This document shows positions 24,601 to 33,334 of a stretch of DNA of 54,007 nt, piece after piece. The translations under genes and the position numbers were made by a program. Position 1 is the first letter of the stretch. Every line of letters starts with the position of its first letter. Source of the stretch: a virus; the IMG/VR virus record IMGVR_UViG_3300046011_010503, positions 1 through 54,007 of that record; one strand, given 5' to 3'. The notes under the pieces were generated by a model. The model saw only the letters and a program-made list of their open reading frames with translations. It searched no databases and was not told where the DNA came from.

Positions 24601-25116
24601 TCCAGTATTCCGGTTATAGCTGCCAGATGCTGAGCTCACAATATTACTGCCAGTCATGGTGTCATAGGTATTTGGCTGCACGTCCGGGGTTCCAGCCTCA
24701 TATCCTCCAACACTCCCCTGCTTCTCCATAGCCTGAAGCGCTTCTTGGGGCAGCATTTTTGCCGGGATAACAGTCATCTTCCCGTTTGGCAAAACAATCC
24801 TAACTTCACCCTCGTGAATCATTTTAGGGCCCTGGTCGGTCTGAACCATGTCAACAGGCTTACTGGGGTTAAGCACTCCGTCTTCACCGGTGCCAGTGTA
24901 GGATACTGACCCCCTCCCGGCACCCATTCCCCCTTGCATGCCAGGTATGTTTTTCATTGCATCCATACCTGGTCCAGCCGAGGGTTGTGCCATAGTTCCG
25001 TAGCTTGGGCGTATATTTGTCGGCAAAGACTGCTGTGTGCCGCCAATTTTTCCAATAATGGTAGATATTATCTGGGGATTTTTCTTGAGCTCTTTCGCCC
25101 AGGCTGGTTGATTCAT
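21631..25116 (-). CDS. Large structural, probable internal virion protein with tandem repeats
   Basis: 1161 residues with no catalytic motif recognised. An early block (about 75-125, MIHEGEVRIVLPNGKMTVIPAKML) recurs in other phage structural proteins. The middle (300-780) is helical with short TPR-like Asp/Tyr repeats (GDYEGAASKYETMYG, GDWAEASTTYKELYG). Two copies of a roughly 55-residue module lie at about 845-900 and 930-990, sharing IPMAQ[RK]K, [FY]LTFQ.[WY]LE and PDW/PNW. Between decoration-type genes and the membrane-active core proteins it most likely belongs to the ejected internal core. The ribosome site CAGGG precedes the ATG. Confidence 0.78.
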   Translation of the reverse strand: MNQPAWAKELKKNPQIISTIIGKIGGTQQSLPTNIRPSYGTMAQPSAGPGMDAMKNIPGMQGGMGAGRGSVSYTGTGEDGVLNPSKPVDMVQTDQGPKMIHEGEVRIVLPNGKMTVIPAKMLPQEALQAMEKQGSVGGYEAGTPDVQPNTYDTMTGSNIVSSASGSYNRNTGATNFGASAEDGYRTQGMQGLSDIAAGKSPVAAAINNKAVQDFGTMSSSNNQKAAMSAAGNPNLTTGAKNALSSTLARDSNSSAATLQGNLAIDNMNRADQATGALASQSLAGQQFQYSKASGNRAYVDSANENEYAKLLNVGDYEGAASKYETMYGTKPDMTQMLKDQKSHNDFNDTNLSILKNTLGDARFKSIEERINAGSSVDDINNEFGQGTIDQKQFDSIFKNTDNFKSSEVTRKNDLNNRYNTALTNGDWAEASTTYKELYGVAPDQTWLKDQQEYKRKELDTNQKFNNLKLDDARRTTVKTAIVDHFASFAEVKDDLMSGGATEPEAQVAYDSMVKERDRGVKLQEDKVTASGLNLDIASFDQAKNKILAGDKVGAIAVLVASGKYTQETAAAAVDEIYNRTVARGDAVNNIATLRAAGGTKNLEQAAKIIKDTYGIDVDISAWLQEENWANFSNAQTMLSTLSDTFTSWDDVPQQQKDDLAALLVTDRTISGPELDAAAETMANATPIIRDRYNASKIRGIENPDGTTRDETLAEFIIRKGTPIDKVSGGAVNVENMFKNVKNQSDPMYVLSHSYTDSTINNLFPGVSAEEGRNELQRYLNNGTWAVEDGMVVVKPANNTPTAATTTTPPVVLGTNGLPVGSNAQTSSGSAGSTGSTTVNTNGKAFATPIEAFSDANPELLAKYTAIPMAQRKTATGGYLTFQGWLESTGKTPNWKDSVVTGADGKSTYKKATTPVAASNVAGANLSTNTTNDINATVNLALEQYVKENPTVMAAYQAIPMAQKKDKDGKFLTFQAYLENNKGLPDWQSSIKGAYEGKDKYVKPLSATASAAFGGVSIDKVVNPGPYDPGNTDVFRPEWWKGTEYAGVTPDDYKSLSTQPAFSADRNTLLSAMYTGTNRYNSLSTLDNAQNGEFRNFIDPLVGKVILDVNGDPLIIANPTSGRGARDSSKYISGINFYDPKTKKTYPASEVTKRLQGIPITK

Positions 25117-25179
25117 TTTTTTCTACCCTGCCAATTTTAATAAACGTGGTTGCAAAGTATCGATTTGTAGATACGCCTG

Positions 25180-25584
25180 TTATCTTCGCAGCTTTATTCC
25201 ATTTACCTGGGCGCCGGCGGCAGAGTACGCCTTGCACGTAGTGGCGGTTGTTCCGGTGTAATAGCGGAATACTTTTGTCACGTTTCTAACGGGATAGAAA
25301 GTAGCGTCGTTAAGAGCAATAACCTCTGTCATCGTATCTCCCTGAGGAGCGACATAGCTGATTTTTACAATACCTCCTACATCGGCGTAGATACATCGGC
25401 AATTCGTAATAGCCGGAACAACGTCCGCAGAAGTGACGTCCACAACTTCATGCTGCATTGTACCTACCATTAAGCGGTCTCCTTCCCCAGTTTTCAATTC
25501 AGGAAGCCCAGACATGGGGCTTGCCGCATATTTTACCGACGCCAACCCGACACACAACACGATAATCATTGCACTTTTCAGCAT
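25180..25584 (-). CDS. Small virion surface-type protein with signal-peptide-like N-terminus
   Basis: 134 residues from the ATG at 25584, chosen because GGAGG lies 6 bases upstream; an in-frame GTG 12 bases earlier sits inside that ribosome site. Residues 5-17 are hydrophobic and end in KYAAS, a typical export signal with cleavage near residue 20-21. The rest resembles small phage base or decoration proteins (GGIVKISYVAPQGD..., FYPVRNVTKVFRYYTGTTATT, closing GIKLRR). Its location among tail and virion genes supports a structural role; the signal is unexpected. Confidence 0.7.
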   Translation of the reverse strand: MLKSAMIIVLCVGLASVKYAASPMSGLPELKTGEGDRLMVGTMQHEVVDVTSADVVPAITNCRCIYADVGGIVKISYVAPQGDTMTEVIALNDATFYPVRNVTKVFRYYTGTTATTCKAYSAAGAQVNGIKLRR

Positions 25585-25600
25585 AATATCCTCCACTGTT

Positions 25601-25636
25601 AATCAATATAATTATAGTTTAAGTAAAATTATTTAT
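25601..25636 (-). promoter_or_regulatory. AT-rich element with TATAAT box before the small virion gene
   Basis: On the minus strand TATAAT (25611-25616) sits in the context AAACTATAATTAT, 27 bases before the ATG at 25584. The same words occur in the tandem repeats at 37.3 kb. No good -35 is visible, so this may be a phage-specific or extended promoter, or simply AT-rich spacer. Confidence 0.3.
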
Positions 25637-25641
25637 CATTT

Positions 25642-26271
25642 TTAATTAAAATGAGTAATTAATAGAGCCAGAACCCCATTTCCACTTCCATTTTCCGTCC
25701 AGTGGCCGCACTCTCTCCAATGCTGTGCCGTGCCTATCCCGGTTGTTTGTGCCAACCTTCCAGCCGTAGTGGATCCCATATAGGCAACACTGCCCTTAGC
25801 AGCCGTAATAGCCAAATCCGGAAGAGCCTGAACTATGCCTGTTGCTGCCATCCATATCTCTGATCCCGCAGATCCATCAGAAAGCGCAATCCCAACTGGC
25901 ATGTCTTGAGTATTTCCACTTATAGGGCAAATGTCAACCTGGCGGGCAGTGCCACCTTGTCCATAGCAAAGCACCGCCCCTTTTGTTGTCGTAGCAGCAC
26001 AGACTACTTTAACGCAAAAACATCGCTCACTGGTTTGTGGATTATTATAAAAACCAACGCTGTTTCCTAAAACAAACATTTGCCCTGTTTTGATTAAATT
26101 TCCACTATCGAGCTTACTGGAAATATCGGTTGTATTGGTATCAATTAAAGTCTGTAGATAATTAATTCTATTGCTCTGCTGCTGGAGCATATAATAAACG
26201 GACTGAATCTGGTCCCCTAATGGGGCAGCGAAGTTAAGTGACGGGATTGAACTAACTGTTTTTATGGGCAT
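25642..26271 (-). CDS. Putative virion structural (decoration-like) protein
   Basis: 209 residues. A short helical N-terminus with a coiled-coil-like stretch (about 18-56, LGDQIQSVYYMLQQQSNRIN) precedes a beta-rich C-terminal domain. That domain contains GAVLCYGQGGTARQVDI and MPVGIALSDGSAGSEIWMAATGIVQAL, a pattern of small beta-barrel capsid decoration or fibre-tip domains (DUF2190-like). It starts 3 bases after the stop of the tail nozzle-like gene. Exact role not determinable. Confidence 0.68.
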   Translation of the reverse strand: MPIKTVSSIPSLNFAAPLGDQIQSVYYMLQQQSNRINYLQTLIDTNTTDISSKLDSGNLIKTGQMFVLGNSVGFYNNPQTSERCFCVKVVCAATTTKGAVLCYGQGGTARQVDICPISGNTQDMPVGIALSDGSAGSEIWMAATGIVQALPDLAITAAKGSVAYMGSTTAGRLAQTTGIGTAQHWRECGHWTENGSGNGVLALLITHFN

Positions 26272-26274
26272 GGT

Positions 26275-29200
26275 TTAATCCGGAAGCGTATTTTGTCCGT
26301 TGTTATTTACAAAATCTCTATAAAGATATTCTGCTATTGATGGCGCCCCTCCAACTACATTTGCAATATCAGCGCTCTCAATCGCTCTAACATCAAAATA
26401 TGTAGTGTCATAGTTTTGAATATTGCAAAATTGCAGAGTTAAAGTCTCTTGTGAAGCATAGGTGTAGTACAAATTCCACTGACTGTAACCAGATCCAAAC
26501 GTAGAGCCTACTTTGGTTATTGTCTCAGAAGTAAGTAGGCCATAACCAGTATACGAAGTTGCTGGGCGGCGAGTTCCGACTTTCCCCCAGAAAAAAACAG
26601 CCCACGAACTACTTCCACCACTTTGCATCATACTAAGAGTAGCGTCTGATATAAACGCTACAGCGGCATCGTTTTCATCGTTAGGACCTTCAGCCATAAA
26701 TGAGCTTTGAATAGTCGATCCGTCAGCACGATTTCGCCCTCCAGTCCCCCTCGACAACCATACCTTAGCGTTCGCTAAAGCCTCTTGAATTAAATTCTGG
26801 TTTGATTCGTCGTTGTCCGGATCATCCGGTACATCAGACGCCTTAAAGTGCTGCTCTCTACCCAATAGCTTAACCGCTGCCTTGTCGAAGGTAATTTTCG
26901 TGCGTATCCGGCTTGATGGTCCGATTTTCTTATCAAGGCGCCATTCGTGTTTTGGAAGAGAGATTTTATCAACTGTCCAGCTTGAAGTTGTGTTTTTATC
27001 GAGATAGAAATCCATCTTTGCGGTAATGCCGGTCGGGTATCCATTTATGTCGTATCCGGTTTTAGAAATTAATTTTTCAGAATATGGCCCGGTGGTAATG
27101 TGGCATTCCATTAAATCAATGAAGAACGAATCACTGTTGCCTCTGTCGTCTCCGAACTCTGCAGACACCCCATAATCATGCCCTCCGGACCCATCCGTTT
27201 CGCAGCGATCTTTAAATATCAAAGCGTCTCCACCTGCCTCGTTTACCGCACTCTCACACAGAGTAATCATTTGCTGGGTTTTAAAATCGAAAACCACCAG
27301 GCGCCCGGTTCCCTCGTGGTCGAAAACATACATAGAACGGGTTTTTAGCTCAATCATTGGGAAGTAGTCGCCAGACACCTTTCGCCACCCAATGCCCATA
27401 TCTTTTTTCAAAGAAAATATGTAGCAGGTGTTTGCAACATGAGTCCGATGCAGGGATGAAATATTATCATCAAGATCGTATGCCCCAACGAAAACTATCA
27501 GTCCAAAGTTTTTATTGTAGCTGATCGAAACGCTCTTCTCGGACCGTTTCAGTTCGCGAGAAATAGAACCGTATGCAATGTCGTCAGACAGGGTGGTTCC
27601 GCTGATTATTTTTATCGCCGGTTCCGAAGTGATTACCGCATGAGAGCTGTTGTCTATTTTACAAACAGAGTTTTGATTGTAGCACCCAACTGTAGGGTCT
27701 AAGTCCTCAAGATTCGCGACAACCGGGATTGACTCGCCCAAAGACTGATTCCCAGCCTCAGCTAAGTTGCTGGCTGAAAAAGTATATGAGCTGGATTTGC
27801 AGAATACATAAAATCTATTTCCGTCAGAAAATATGGCAGATAACGAGTCTTTTAAATCCATGAACTGAAAGGCCGGGTGATACGTCCCGATAAACTGAGC
27901 GTTCTCAGAATCAACATTCGAATAGTAAACGGTTTTTTCTCCGAACACCCCGCACGCAATAAGCCCAGAAGACGCAGCCCCCACATTACAGTTAGGGATG
28001 GAATCAAATATGGGGCCCCGCAGCATTAAATTTGCAGACGTTCTAGACAAAAGAGTTTCGTCCGTCACAGAATCAGTGTAATAAAATGCCAAATTCAATA
28101 ATCGCGCATTAGCTGTGCTGTACCTCCACAAGGAATTCTCAGCATCCCACCCTAAAGAGTAGTCAGGTATCCAGCTGATCATGTATTGAGTGTCTGGTAA
28201 GTCCGTTTTGACTTTAAGAGAAGTCCCGTTGTCGTTAACTGACACGACTAGCATTTCCAAAACGCCAGAAGTCGCCAGTATTTTTCCTGTCATGTTTTGC
28301 GGAAACGTACTGACTTCGTTGCCTTGACTTCCGCTCTTTTCAAAGAATAGCCGATTGGGCTGTCCCGTTGTTATTCTATAGAGCTGGTTACCGCTTTTTT
28401 GGCACCACATTGTAATCTGTCCTCTAGCAGAATCTGTCGAGGACCCCCAGCCATTTAGACTGGTGTATAGTGGATTTGGACCAAGATAAAAATATTCCGT
28501 TCCGTTTGCAATGGGATTGGATGTATAAAGTGCGCTGGTTGCAGCCAGATACTTTCCGGCATATGTGATAGTAATTATTTGTGTGGCTATATTTCCAGCA
28601 CTGTCATATGTGTACGTTATAGCTATCGCAGTAATTATGGTGAAGAAGTGATAGGGGTCGCCCTGTTCTATAGCTGGATATGGAACGGTAAAATAAAGCC
28701 TGGTTCCAATATCGCAATTTCTTAGAAATGGATTTTTAAACGCCCCAATAGTTACAACTATCGTGTTTCCAGTGACAACTCCGACAAATACCCGCATTAC
28801 CGGAACTTCATCAAGCAATGTGTAAATTTCTGGATTGTTTGCCTTCCCACTCGTGGGGTTTACGCCCTGCGTTCCGCAGTCCTTTGTGGCCCATATACTG
28901 ACTCTGTTGTGCTTATTTTCCCCTCCGTACACAATTGGGCCGACAGAAATAGTGTTAGAGCTCTCTCCAATAGAAACCTTGGCATCAGGGCCTATAGGAG
29001 ACGACTTTGTTGCGTACGAATAATCTTTGTTTGGAAGCCCACTTCTTTCTATAATGCCGCCATTGAGACGGTTGTTGGTCGCATCTAAAGAGGAATCTAT
29101 TGTGAGGGACATCAGATATCGCCTAATGTATACCGGCTTATCTCCATCGGTGAGAGGCCCCTGGTTGGACATGGCTTTATTTATTCTAGAAACTACCGCC

Positions 29201-29991
29201 CCAGATATCATAAAAAATTTTCTGGAATCCCCATAAACGCTCTCGGAGGAGGCCACTTTCAGCCCTTCAGAGGTAAACAGAAACGTCTTATTCCCTACGA
29301 TTTCGTAACCATAGCACGTAATTCCTGGGACCACAGGAATTGACTCTCTGATTTCCGTCCACAACATGCCACTGTAATCGAATTGATAGAAATACCAATC
29401 CCCTTTTTTAGAAAGTCTGAGGGCATAATTGTTGGACGATAATTTAATGGGAAAAACGTTTTCTGTTAATGGACAAATTCTCATATCAGCAGTCGTCGAT
29501 CCACTGTTTCCGCTCATAGGAATTGGGTAACAAAAAACAAAGGCAGTCTTATTAGTTCCGCTATTATACGTTGCGGAGACAATAATGCAGGAGTTGTACA
29601 AATAGCTATCTAACGACGTGTATTCGAACCAAAATACCCCAGCATAATCCCCTCCACCGTAAAGGTGGTAATCCCCCGTGGCATACGCCGTCTTGCGGTC
29701 AGAAGAAAAGTCGGCGAGGGTTACGGTAGAAGCGGCTGGATAAATTTGCCAGTCGCCACTATACTCTGAGGCAAATTTCTTCGTCCCATTCCTCCCAATC
29801 AACACCTTCCCATAATTAATCATATTATCAATAGATTTGAGCCCGTTCTGCGGAACAGGGATAATATCATCACTGACCATTCCTCCCTCAAAGCCTGGGG
29901 CCCCTGGGATATCCCCTTGCTTCTGCGTAAAAAGCCACTGCGACTGCTGCTTTGATCGGGGTTGAAATAACCTACGGTTTCCCATCAGCAT
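26275..29991 (-). CDS. Tail nozzle / tubular protein B-like structural protein
   Basis: 1238 residues. N-terminal GNRRLFQPRSK... and NGLKSIDNMINYGKVLIGRNGTKKF resemble the opening of podovirus nozzle or stabilisation proteins (T7 gp12, P22 gp10 type), in which a host-proximal domain is followed by a beta-propeller-like array. Repeated Trp/Tyr-rich beta segments fill the middle, including GLIACGVFGEKTVYYSNVD and FSDGNRFYVFCKSS near residues 660-740. It follows the adaptor gene directly, as in T7 (gp11-gp12). The first ATG overlaps the upstream stop; the ATG two codons later (29985) has the better spacing from GAGGG. Much longer than T7 gp12 (794), so extra domains are present. Confidence 0.8.
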   Translation of the reverse strand: MLMGNRRLFQPRSKQQSQWLFTQKQGDIPGAPGFEGGMVSDDIIPVPQNGLKSIDNMINYGKVLIGRNGTKKFASEYSGDWQIYPAASTVTLADFSSDRKTAYATGDYHLYGGGDYAGVFWFEYTSLDSYLYNSCIIVSATYNSGTNKTAFVFCYPIPMSGNSGSTTADMRICPLTENVFPIKLSSNNYALRLSKKGDWYFYQFDYSGMLWTEIRESIPVVPGITCYGYEIVGNKTFLFTSEGLKVASSESVYGDSRKFFMISGAVVSRINKAMSNQGPLTDGDKPVYIRRYLMSLTIDSSLDATNNRLNGGIIERSGLPNKDYSYATKSSPIGPDAKVSIGESSNTISVGPIVYGGENKHNRVSIWATKDCGTQGVNPTSGKANNPEIYTLLDEVPVMRVFVGVVTGNTIVVTIGAFKNPFLRNCDIGTRLYFTVPYPAIEQGDPYHFFTIITAIAITYTYDSAGNIATQIITITYAGKYLAATSALYTSNPIANGTEYFYLGPNPLYTSLNGWGSSTDSARGQITMWCQKSGNQLYRITTGQPNRLFFEKSGSQGNEVSTFPQNMTGKILATSGVLEMLVVSVNDNGTSLKVKTDLPDTQYMISWIPDYSLGWDAENSLWRYSTANARLLNLAFYYTDSVTDETLLSRTSANLMLRGPIFDSIPNCNVGAASSGLIACGVFGEKTVYYSNVDSENAQFIGTYHPAFQFMDLKDSLSAIFSDGNRFYVFCKSSSYTFSASNLAEAGNQSLGESIPVVANLEDLDPTVGCYNQNSVCKIDNSSHAVITSEPAIKIISGTTLSDDIAYGSISRELKRSEKSVSISYNKNFGLIVFVGAYDLDDNISSLHRTHVANTCYIFSLKKDMGIGWRKVSGDYFPMIELKTRSMYVFDHEGTGRLVVFDFKTQQMITLCESAVNEAGGDALIFKDRCETDGSGGHDYGVSAEFGDDRGNSDSFFIDLMECHITTGPYSEKLISKTGYDINGYPTGITAKMDFYLDKNTTSSWTVDKISLPKHEWRLDKKIGPSSRIRTKITFDKAAVKLLGREQHFKASDVPDDPDNDESNQNLIQEALANAKVWLSRGTGGRNRADGSTIQSSFMAEGPNDENDAAVAFISDATLSMMQSGGSSSWAVFFWGKVGTRRPATSYTGYGLLTSETITKVGSTFGSGYSQWNLYYTYASQETLTLQFCNIQNYDTTYFDVRAIESADIANVVGGAPSIAEYLYRDFVNNNGQNTLPD

Positions 29992-30701
29992 GCCCTCAGT
30001 TCGGTTTTAGTCGGAAATATGCTGGACCCAATCATAAGTTCTCTCGCAAACTCAGGTTTCCAATAATCATTGAAGTACTGCAGCTGCTGCCCGATAACAC
30101 CGTTTTCCCGCTTTGCGATTATCCCACACACATAATCCTCAATTGCTTCTTCGTATCGATACGGCACCACAAGAGGAATGCTTTCGCTTAAAAGCCTTGG
30201 AGCATAGGTTGTGAATACAACAAAGTATTTGGTCAACTCAGTTCCAGGGTCTTCTTTAAAAGTTATTGTCGGGTAGTCATTTCCATTTCCGTCAGCAGCA
30301 TCAATTGGAATATCCGCAACCTGGAGACGGGTAGTCTTATTTGTATATGGATTGTAGTAGTTTACAGAATACGGTACGCCAAGATATGCATTTCCGTATC
30401 CGCTCGTGGGGTGAGTCATGTCAATGAAAACACGAAGAATCTTACGGGGATAAACGTCGTACGATGCGTTTTTAATCTCTCCAGAAGAAATATTTTCAGC
30501 ATTGAGCGTATAGCGATACGTTCCAGCCGCTGTTTTTAAGTATGGAGGAAAACCCTGGTTGTCGGTCCCTATGTACCACATTTTTGGGTGAGTGCTATCG
30601 CGCAGCGCATTTTGTCCCTTTTCAATAAGGGATAGAATTTTTAAGCGCGACTGTATCACTCCTAAGCCAACAATATCATCAACCAGGGTTTTTGTGCTCA
30701 T
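29985..30701 (-). CDS. Head-tail adaptor / tail tubular protein A-like
   Basis: 238 residues. A helical N-terminus, a central beta region (YPRKILRVFIDMTHP, NYYNPYTNKTTRLQVADIPID) and a C-terminal helical bundle with YRYEEAIEDYVCGIIAKRENG and FNDYWKPEFARELM. This order is typical of podovirus adaptor proteins (T7 gp11-like) that form the ring under the portal. It lies immediately upstream of the nozzle-like gene, which supports the call. Sequence similarity is not strong enough by eye for certainty. Confidence 0.72.
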   Translation of the reverse strand: MSTKTLVDDIVGLGVIQSRLKILSLIEKGQNALRDSTHPKMWYIGTDNQGFPPYLKTAAGTYRYTLNAENISSGEIKNASYDVYPRKILRVFIDMTHPTSGYGNAYLGVPYSVNYYNPYTNKTTRLQVADIPIDAADGNGNDYPTITFKEDPGTELTKYFVVFTTYAPRLLSESIPLVVPYRYEEAIEDYVCGIIAKRENGVIGQQLQYFNDYWKPEFARELMIGSSIFPTKTELRAC

Positions 30702-30703
30702 AC

Positions 30704-31762
30704 TTAGCTGACCACCACTTCGTCTTCAGGTGTTTTGACTGCTGGGACATCGGTCGCAAATTCCTCAATAACCTTGATGATCTGGTCCCTATCCCAACTC
30801 TTTTCAATCGGAATTTTCTGCTCTTTCGCAATACGTCGCAGCTGACCCAAGCTCATATCTGCAAGAGACTGCTCCACCTCTTTTGTGGGAGTATCCTGGG
30901 TTATGGAGTCCGGAGCTTGAGCGCCTTGCGTCTCTTCTTCCCCAACCGAAATATCATTTGGAACATTGCGCGGGCCGTCTCCTGAGCGTATGGCGTCAAG
31001 AAGAGCGCTGGCTATTGCAGCAATTTCCGACTTACCCATAGTAAGAGCTGCGTCCTGAATGAGGCTTCTGAGGTTTTCGGTTTGTGGGCTTTTTATTTTC
31101 GACGCAATAAGAAGAGAGATTTCCTGCTTAATCTCGTTTTGGAACTTGTTTGATCGGATCCACCCACCTCCGTGGAGCTTATACAAATTTTCAATAAGCT
31201 GGTTGCGGCCTCGATTAATAGCATGCGTCTTATGGGTAATGCCGTTTTTTTCCATCCATATTTCACACGCCTCCCGGGTCTTGGCTGTGTGCGCCACAGT
31301 TCGGCCATCCCACACAATCCAGTCGTAGATATAGTCTCGAACAATTTCAATTTCCGAGAGTATGGTGGCTCCAGAGAGAATGCCGTCTTTTGTATGCGAC
31401 CGCATAATTGTTATCGCCATATCAGGACGCTTTTCATCAATCCTGCCGGCCAGGTGAACACGATTAATCCATGTAGGATCGTCAGGAATAAAACCAGTGC
31501 AAATACCGGTCTTTCGGTTTGCTTCAAACTGTATATAGTTGCTCCCGTTATCGTGCCAGTTAACGGTTGTTTTGTTAATAGACCGCACCCGGTCCCAATA
31601 TGATTTTACATCGACATCAATCATTCCGTAAAATGACGGGCCAATAGTGTGCGTTCGCTGCAGCTGCACCTCGATCATGTTAATACCGACGTCAACAATC
31701 CGCTGAATGCGATCGGGGAGCTCAATAGAGCGGTGGCTGTTGTAATTTGACGCGAGAGACAT
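30704..31762 (-). CDS. Virion-associated protein with C-terminal SAP/HeH-like helix-extension-helix
   Basis: 352 residues. The N-terminal 200 residues are mixed alpha/beta with many Trp and Arg (DDPTWINRVHLAGRIDEKRPDM). The middle is helical, then there is an acidic Ser/Glu/Gln linker. Residues about 308-340 (MSLGQLRRIAKEQKIPIEKSWDRDQIIKVIEEF) fit a SAP/HeH or Rho-N type DNA- or RNA-binding helix pair. It lies between capsid and adaptor genes. Ribosome site AAAGGAC. Role unknown; DNA contact inside the head or in packaging is possible. Confidence 0.65.
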   Translation of the reverse strand: MSLASNYNSHRSIELPDRIQRIVDVGINMIEVQLQRTHTIGPSFYGMIDVDVKSYWDRVRSINKTTVNWHDNGSNYIQFEANRKTGICTGFIPDDPTWINRVHLAGRIDEKRPDMAITIMRSHTKDGILSGATILSEIEIVRDYIYDWIVWDGRTVAHTAKTREACEIWMEKNGITHKTHAINRGRNQLIENLYKLHGGGWIRSNKFQNEIKQEISLLIASKIKSPQTENLRSLIQDAALTMGKSEIAAIASALLDAIRSGDGPRNVPNDISVGEEETQGAQAPDSITQDTPTKEVEQSLADMSLGQLRRIAKEQKIPIEKSWDRDQIIKVIEEFATDVPAVKTPEDEVVVS

Positions 31763-31806
31763 GTTTCTGTCCTTTTGTTGATTGTACTTAGGTTTGTACT
31801 TGAGAT

Positions 31807-31835
31807 AAAAAGTCGGGGCATTTTACCCCGACTTT
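31807..31835 (-). terminator. Rho-independent terminator after the capsid gene
   Basis: A 10-bp stem (AAAGTCGGGG / CCCCGACTTT) with a 7-base loop. On the minus strand the stem is followed by a T run, so it would end or attenuate transcription between the major capsid gene and downstream tail genes. The A run on the other side makes it weakly bidirectional. Confidence 0.85.
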
Positions 31836-31847
31836 CAGTGTTTTAAA

Positions 31848-31878
31848 CAAATAATTTGAGTATTAGTCAAATTATTTG
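31848..31878. repeat. Perfect 12-bp inverted repeat beside the capsid terminator
   Basis: CAAATAATTTGA and TCAAATTATTTG are exact inverse copies separated by GTATTAG. It lies just after the capsid stop codon and 13 bases from the GC-rich terminator. As RNA it would form a weak AU hairpin; as DNA it looks like an operator for a dimeric protein, or a 3'-end stabiliser for capsid mRNA. Confidence 0.7.
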
Positions 31879-31884
31879 TATTGT

Positions 31885-33300
31885 TTACACAATTTCTGCA
31901 ATCGATTTGCGGCTAGTGAGAACCAGGCACGATCCCTTATTAATGATAGTGCGAGTACCAACGGCACCATCAGTTGGGCTATCCAGATCGTAGTACACGG
32001 CACGGATACCACTCAGTGACAGCGATGCCTTGCCCTGTATCTGGCCGTATTCGGTCGATTCCTTGGCATAGGAGAGATCACGCACATTCCACTCGGCAAG
32101 TGCGCCGGCGCCCAAAATACGGTTTACATTAAACACGTAGTTTGGTGAACCAGTTGTATTGCTCCATGCTCCACGGTTGCGGTCATCGTTATTTCCAGGC
32201 TGCATAAACCCAGGCTTAAGGGTATGCGTACCGGAGACGGTTACCGTAAGGGTTGGTGAGCGGTTGTCCTGCACAAACCAGAATGCTCCATACCGGCCCA
32301 GAAGCCCAGGAATGGACATCTGCTCTTCTTTGCTCAGGTCGGCACCATTCGCAAAAAAGGAGGCGATAGATCCAGTCTGCGAGGGATCACGCAGGCGGGC
32401 AGCATCTTCATTACTAATCATGAAAATGTAACCGGAGTTTCCACCAATGGTGATCGGATTAAGCTGAAGAACAGTGACAACATAGTTTTCCAACTCAGTA
32501 AGCCAATCCACATTAAGAAGAGCCTTGGAGGTAGTACCGACTCCCGATGCGCTAAGCATTGCGGCACCAATCTGCTCTACAAAGTCGCCAGCAAATGTAC
32601 GTGCAGAATAGAAGCCCTTTGTGTCAGCGGCACCAGCAGTAGTCGTCAGATCAGTTTTATCCCAAACTGGCTGAGTGAGCAAGTTGGGAATAAAAACGTT
32701 GGGGTTAAACTGCTGTTTTTTACCAACAGGATCCTTGGTCAGTTCACTGGAAAAGGTGAGCATTTCAGCTTCACGAATACGCCGGCCGCGAAGCTCCTTG
32801 TGGAAGAGAGCAAACTTTGCATTTTCCATCGCATACTGGTTTGTCCATGCTTGGTCTTCAAAGTTAATGCCAGGGCCCCAGGATTTTACACCTTTCTTGA
32901 TTTCATTGTAGAATAGCTCGGTGTATACCAGGCGGCTCTCTTCTTCATTTCCAAGAACCGGCTCCGCATTACCTTCCTGCGGGGCTTCACTCAAAGGCAG
33001 GGTCATAGGAACAACGATTGAGCGAGAGCTGCGTTCAACGGCACCAATGCTCATAAAAATCTTGTCGTTTGGAACCTGCATTGCAGTTGAGGTGACATCC
33101 ACAGATCCGGCGAGACGATTATAGACATCGTCAAGAACCGAGTCCAGTTTGAGTTTAGAATCCCAAGCCTTGCGCTGCAGGCCAGCGCTTACGCCAAGCC
33201 CGGCCAGAGTACTTGGAGTTCCGGGAACTGCCGAGGCAAACACCCTGTATACGAACAGGGACAACATGGCACTTATGAAAGCAAACTTGTTGCGAAACAT
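31885..33300 (-). CDS. Major capsid protein with signal-peptide-like N-terminus
   Basis: 471 residues. Position after a scaffold-like gene and portal, together with composition (GAVERSSRSIVVPMTLPLSEAP, WTNQYAMENAKFALFHKEL, NGADLSKEEQMSIPGLLGRYGAFWFVQDN), supports an HK97-fold capsid protein of the N4 gp56 / DUF4043-like sort. The ATG has AAAGGAA 10 bases upstream; no other in-frame ATG allows removal of the whole N-terminus before about residue 74. Residues 6-18 are strongly hydrophobic and are followed by ASA (22-24) then VPGTP, exactly like a Sec signal and cleavage site. That is very unusual for a capsid protein. It may be a cleaved assembly peptide instead. Confidence 0.83.
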   Translation of the reverse strand: MFRNKFAFISAMLSLFVYRVFASAVPGTPSTLAGLGVSAGLQRKAWDSKLKLDSVLDDVYNRLAGSVDVTSTAMQVPNDKIFMSIGAVERSSRSIVVPMTLPLSEAPQEGNAEPVLGNEEESRLVYTELFYNEIKKGVKSWGPGINFEDQAWTNQYAMENAKFALFHKELRGRRIREAEMLTFSSELTKDPVGKKQQFNPNVFIPNLLTQPVWDKTDLTTTAGAADTKGFYSARTFAGDFVEQIGAAMLSASGVGTTSKALLNVDWLTELENYVVTVLQLNPITIGGNSGYIFMISNEDAARLRDPSQTGSIASFFANGADLSKEEQMSIPGLLGRYGAFWFVQDNRSPTLTVTVSGTHTLKPGFMQPGNNDDRNRGAWSNTTGSPNYVFNVNRILGAGALAEWNVRDLSYAKESTEYGQIQGKASLSLSGIRAVYYDLDSPTDGAVGTRTIINKGSCLVLTSRKSIAEIV

Positions 33301-33334
33301 AGTGTGAATTTCCTTTGATAGATCGATTGATTAC

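Noticed and set aside
25180-25596. GTG start four codons upstream for the 134-residue virion protein
   Set aside because: That GTG lies inside the GGAGG ribosome site serving the ATG at 25584.
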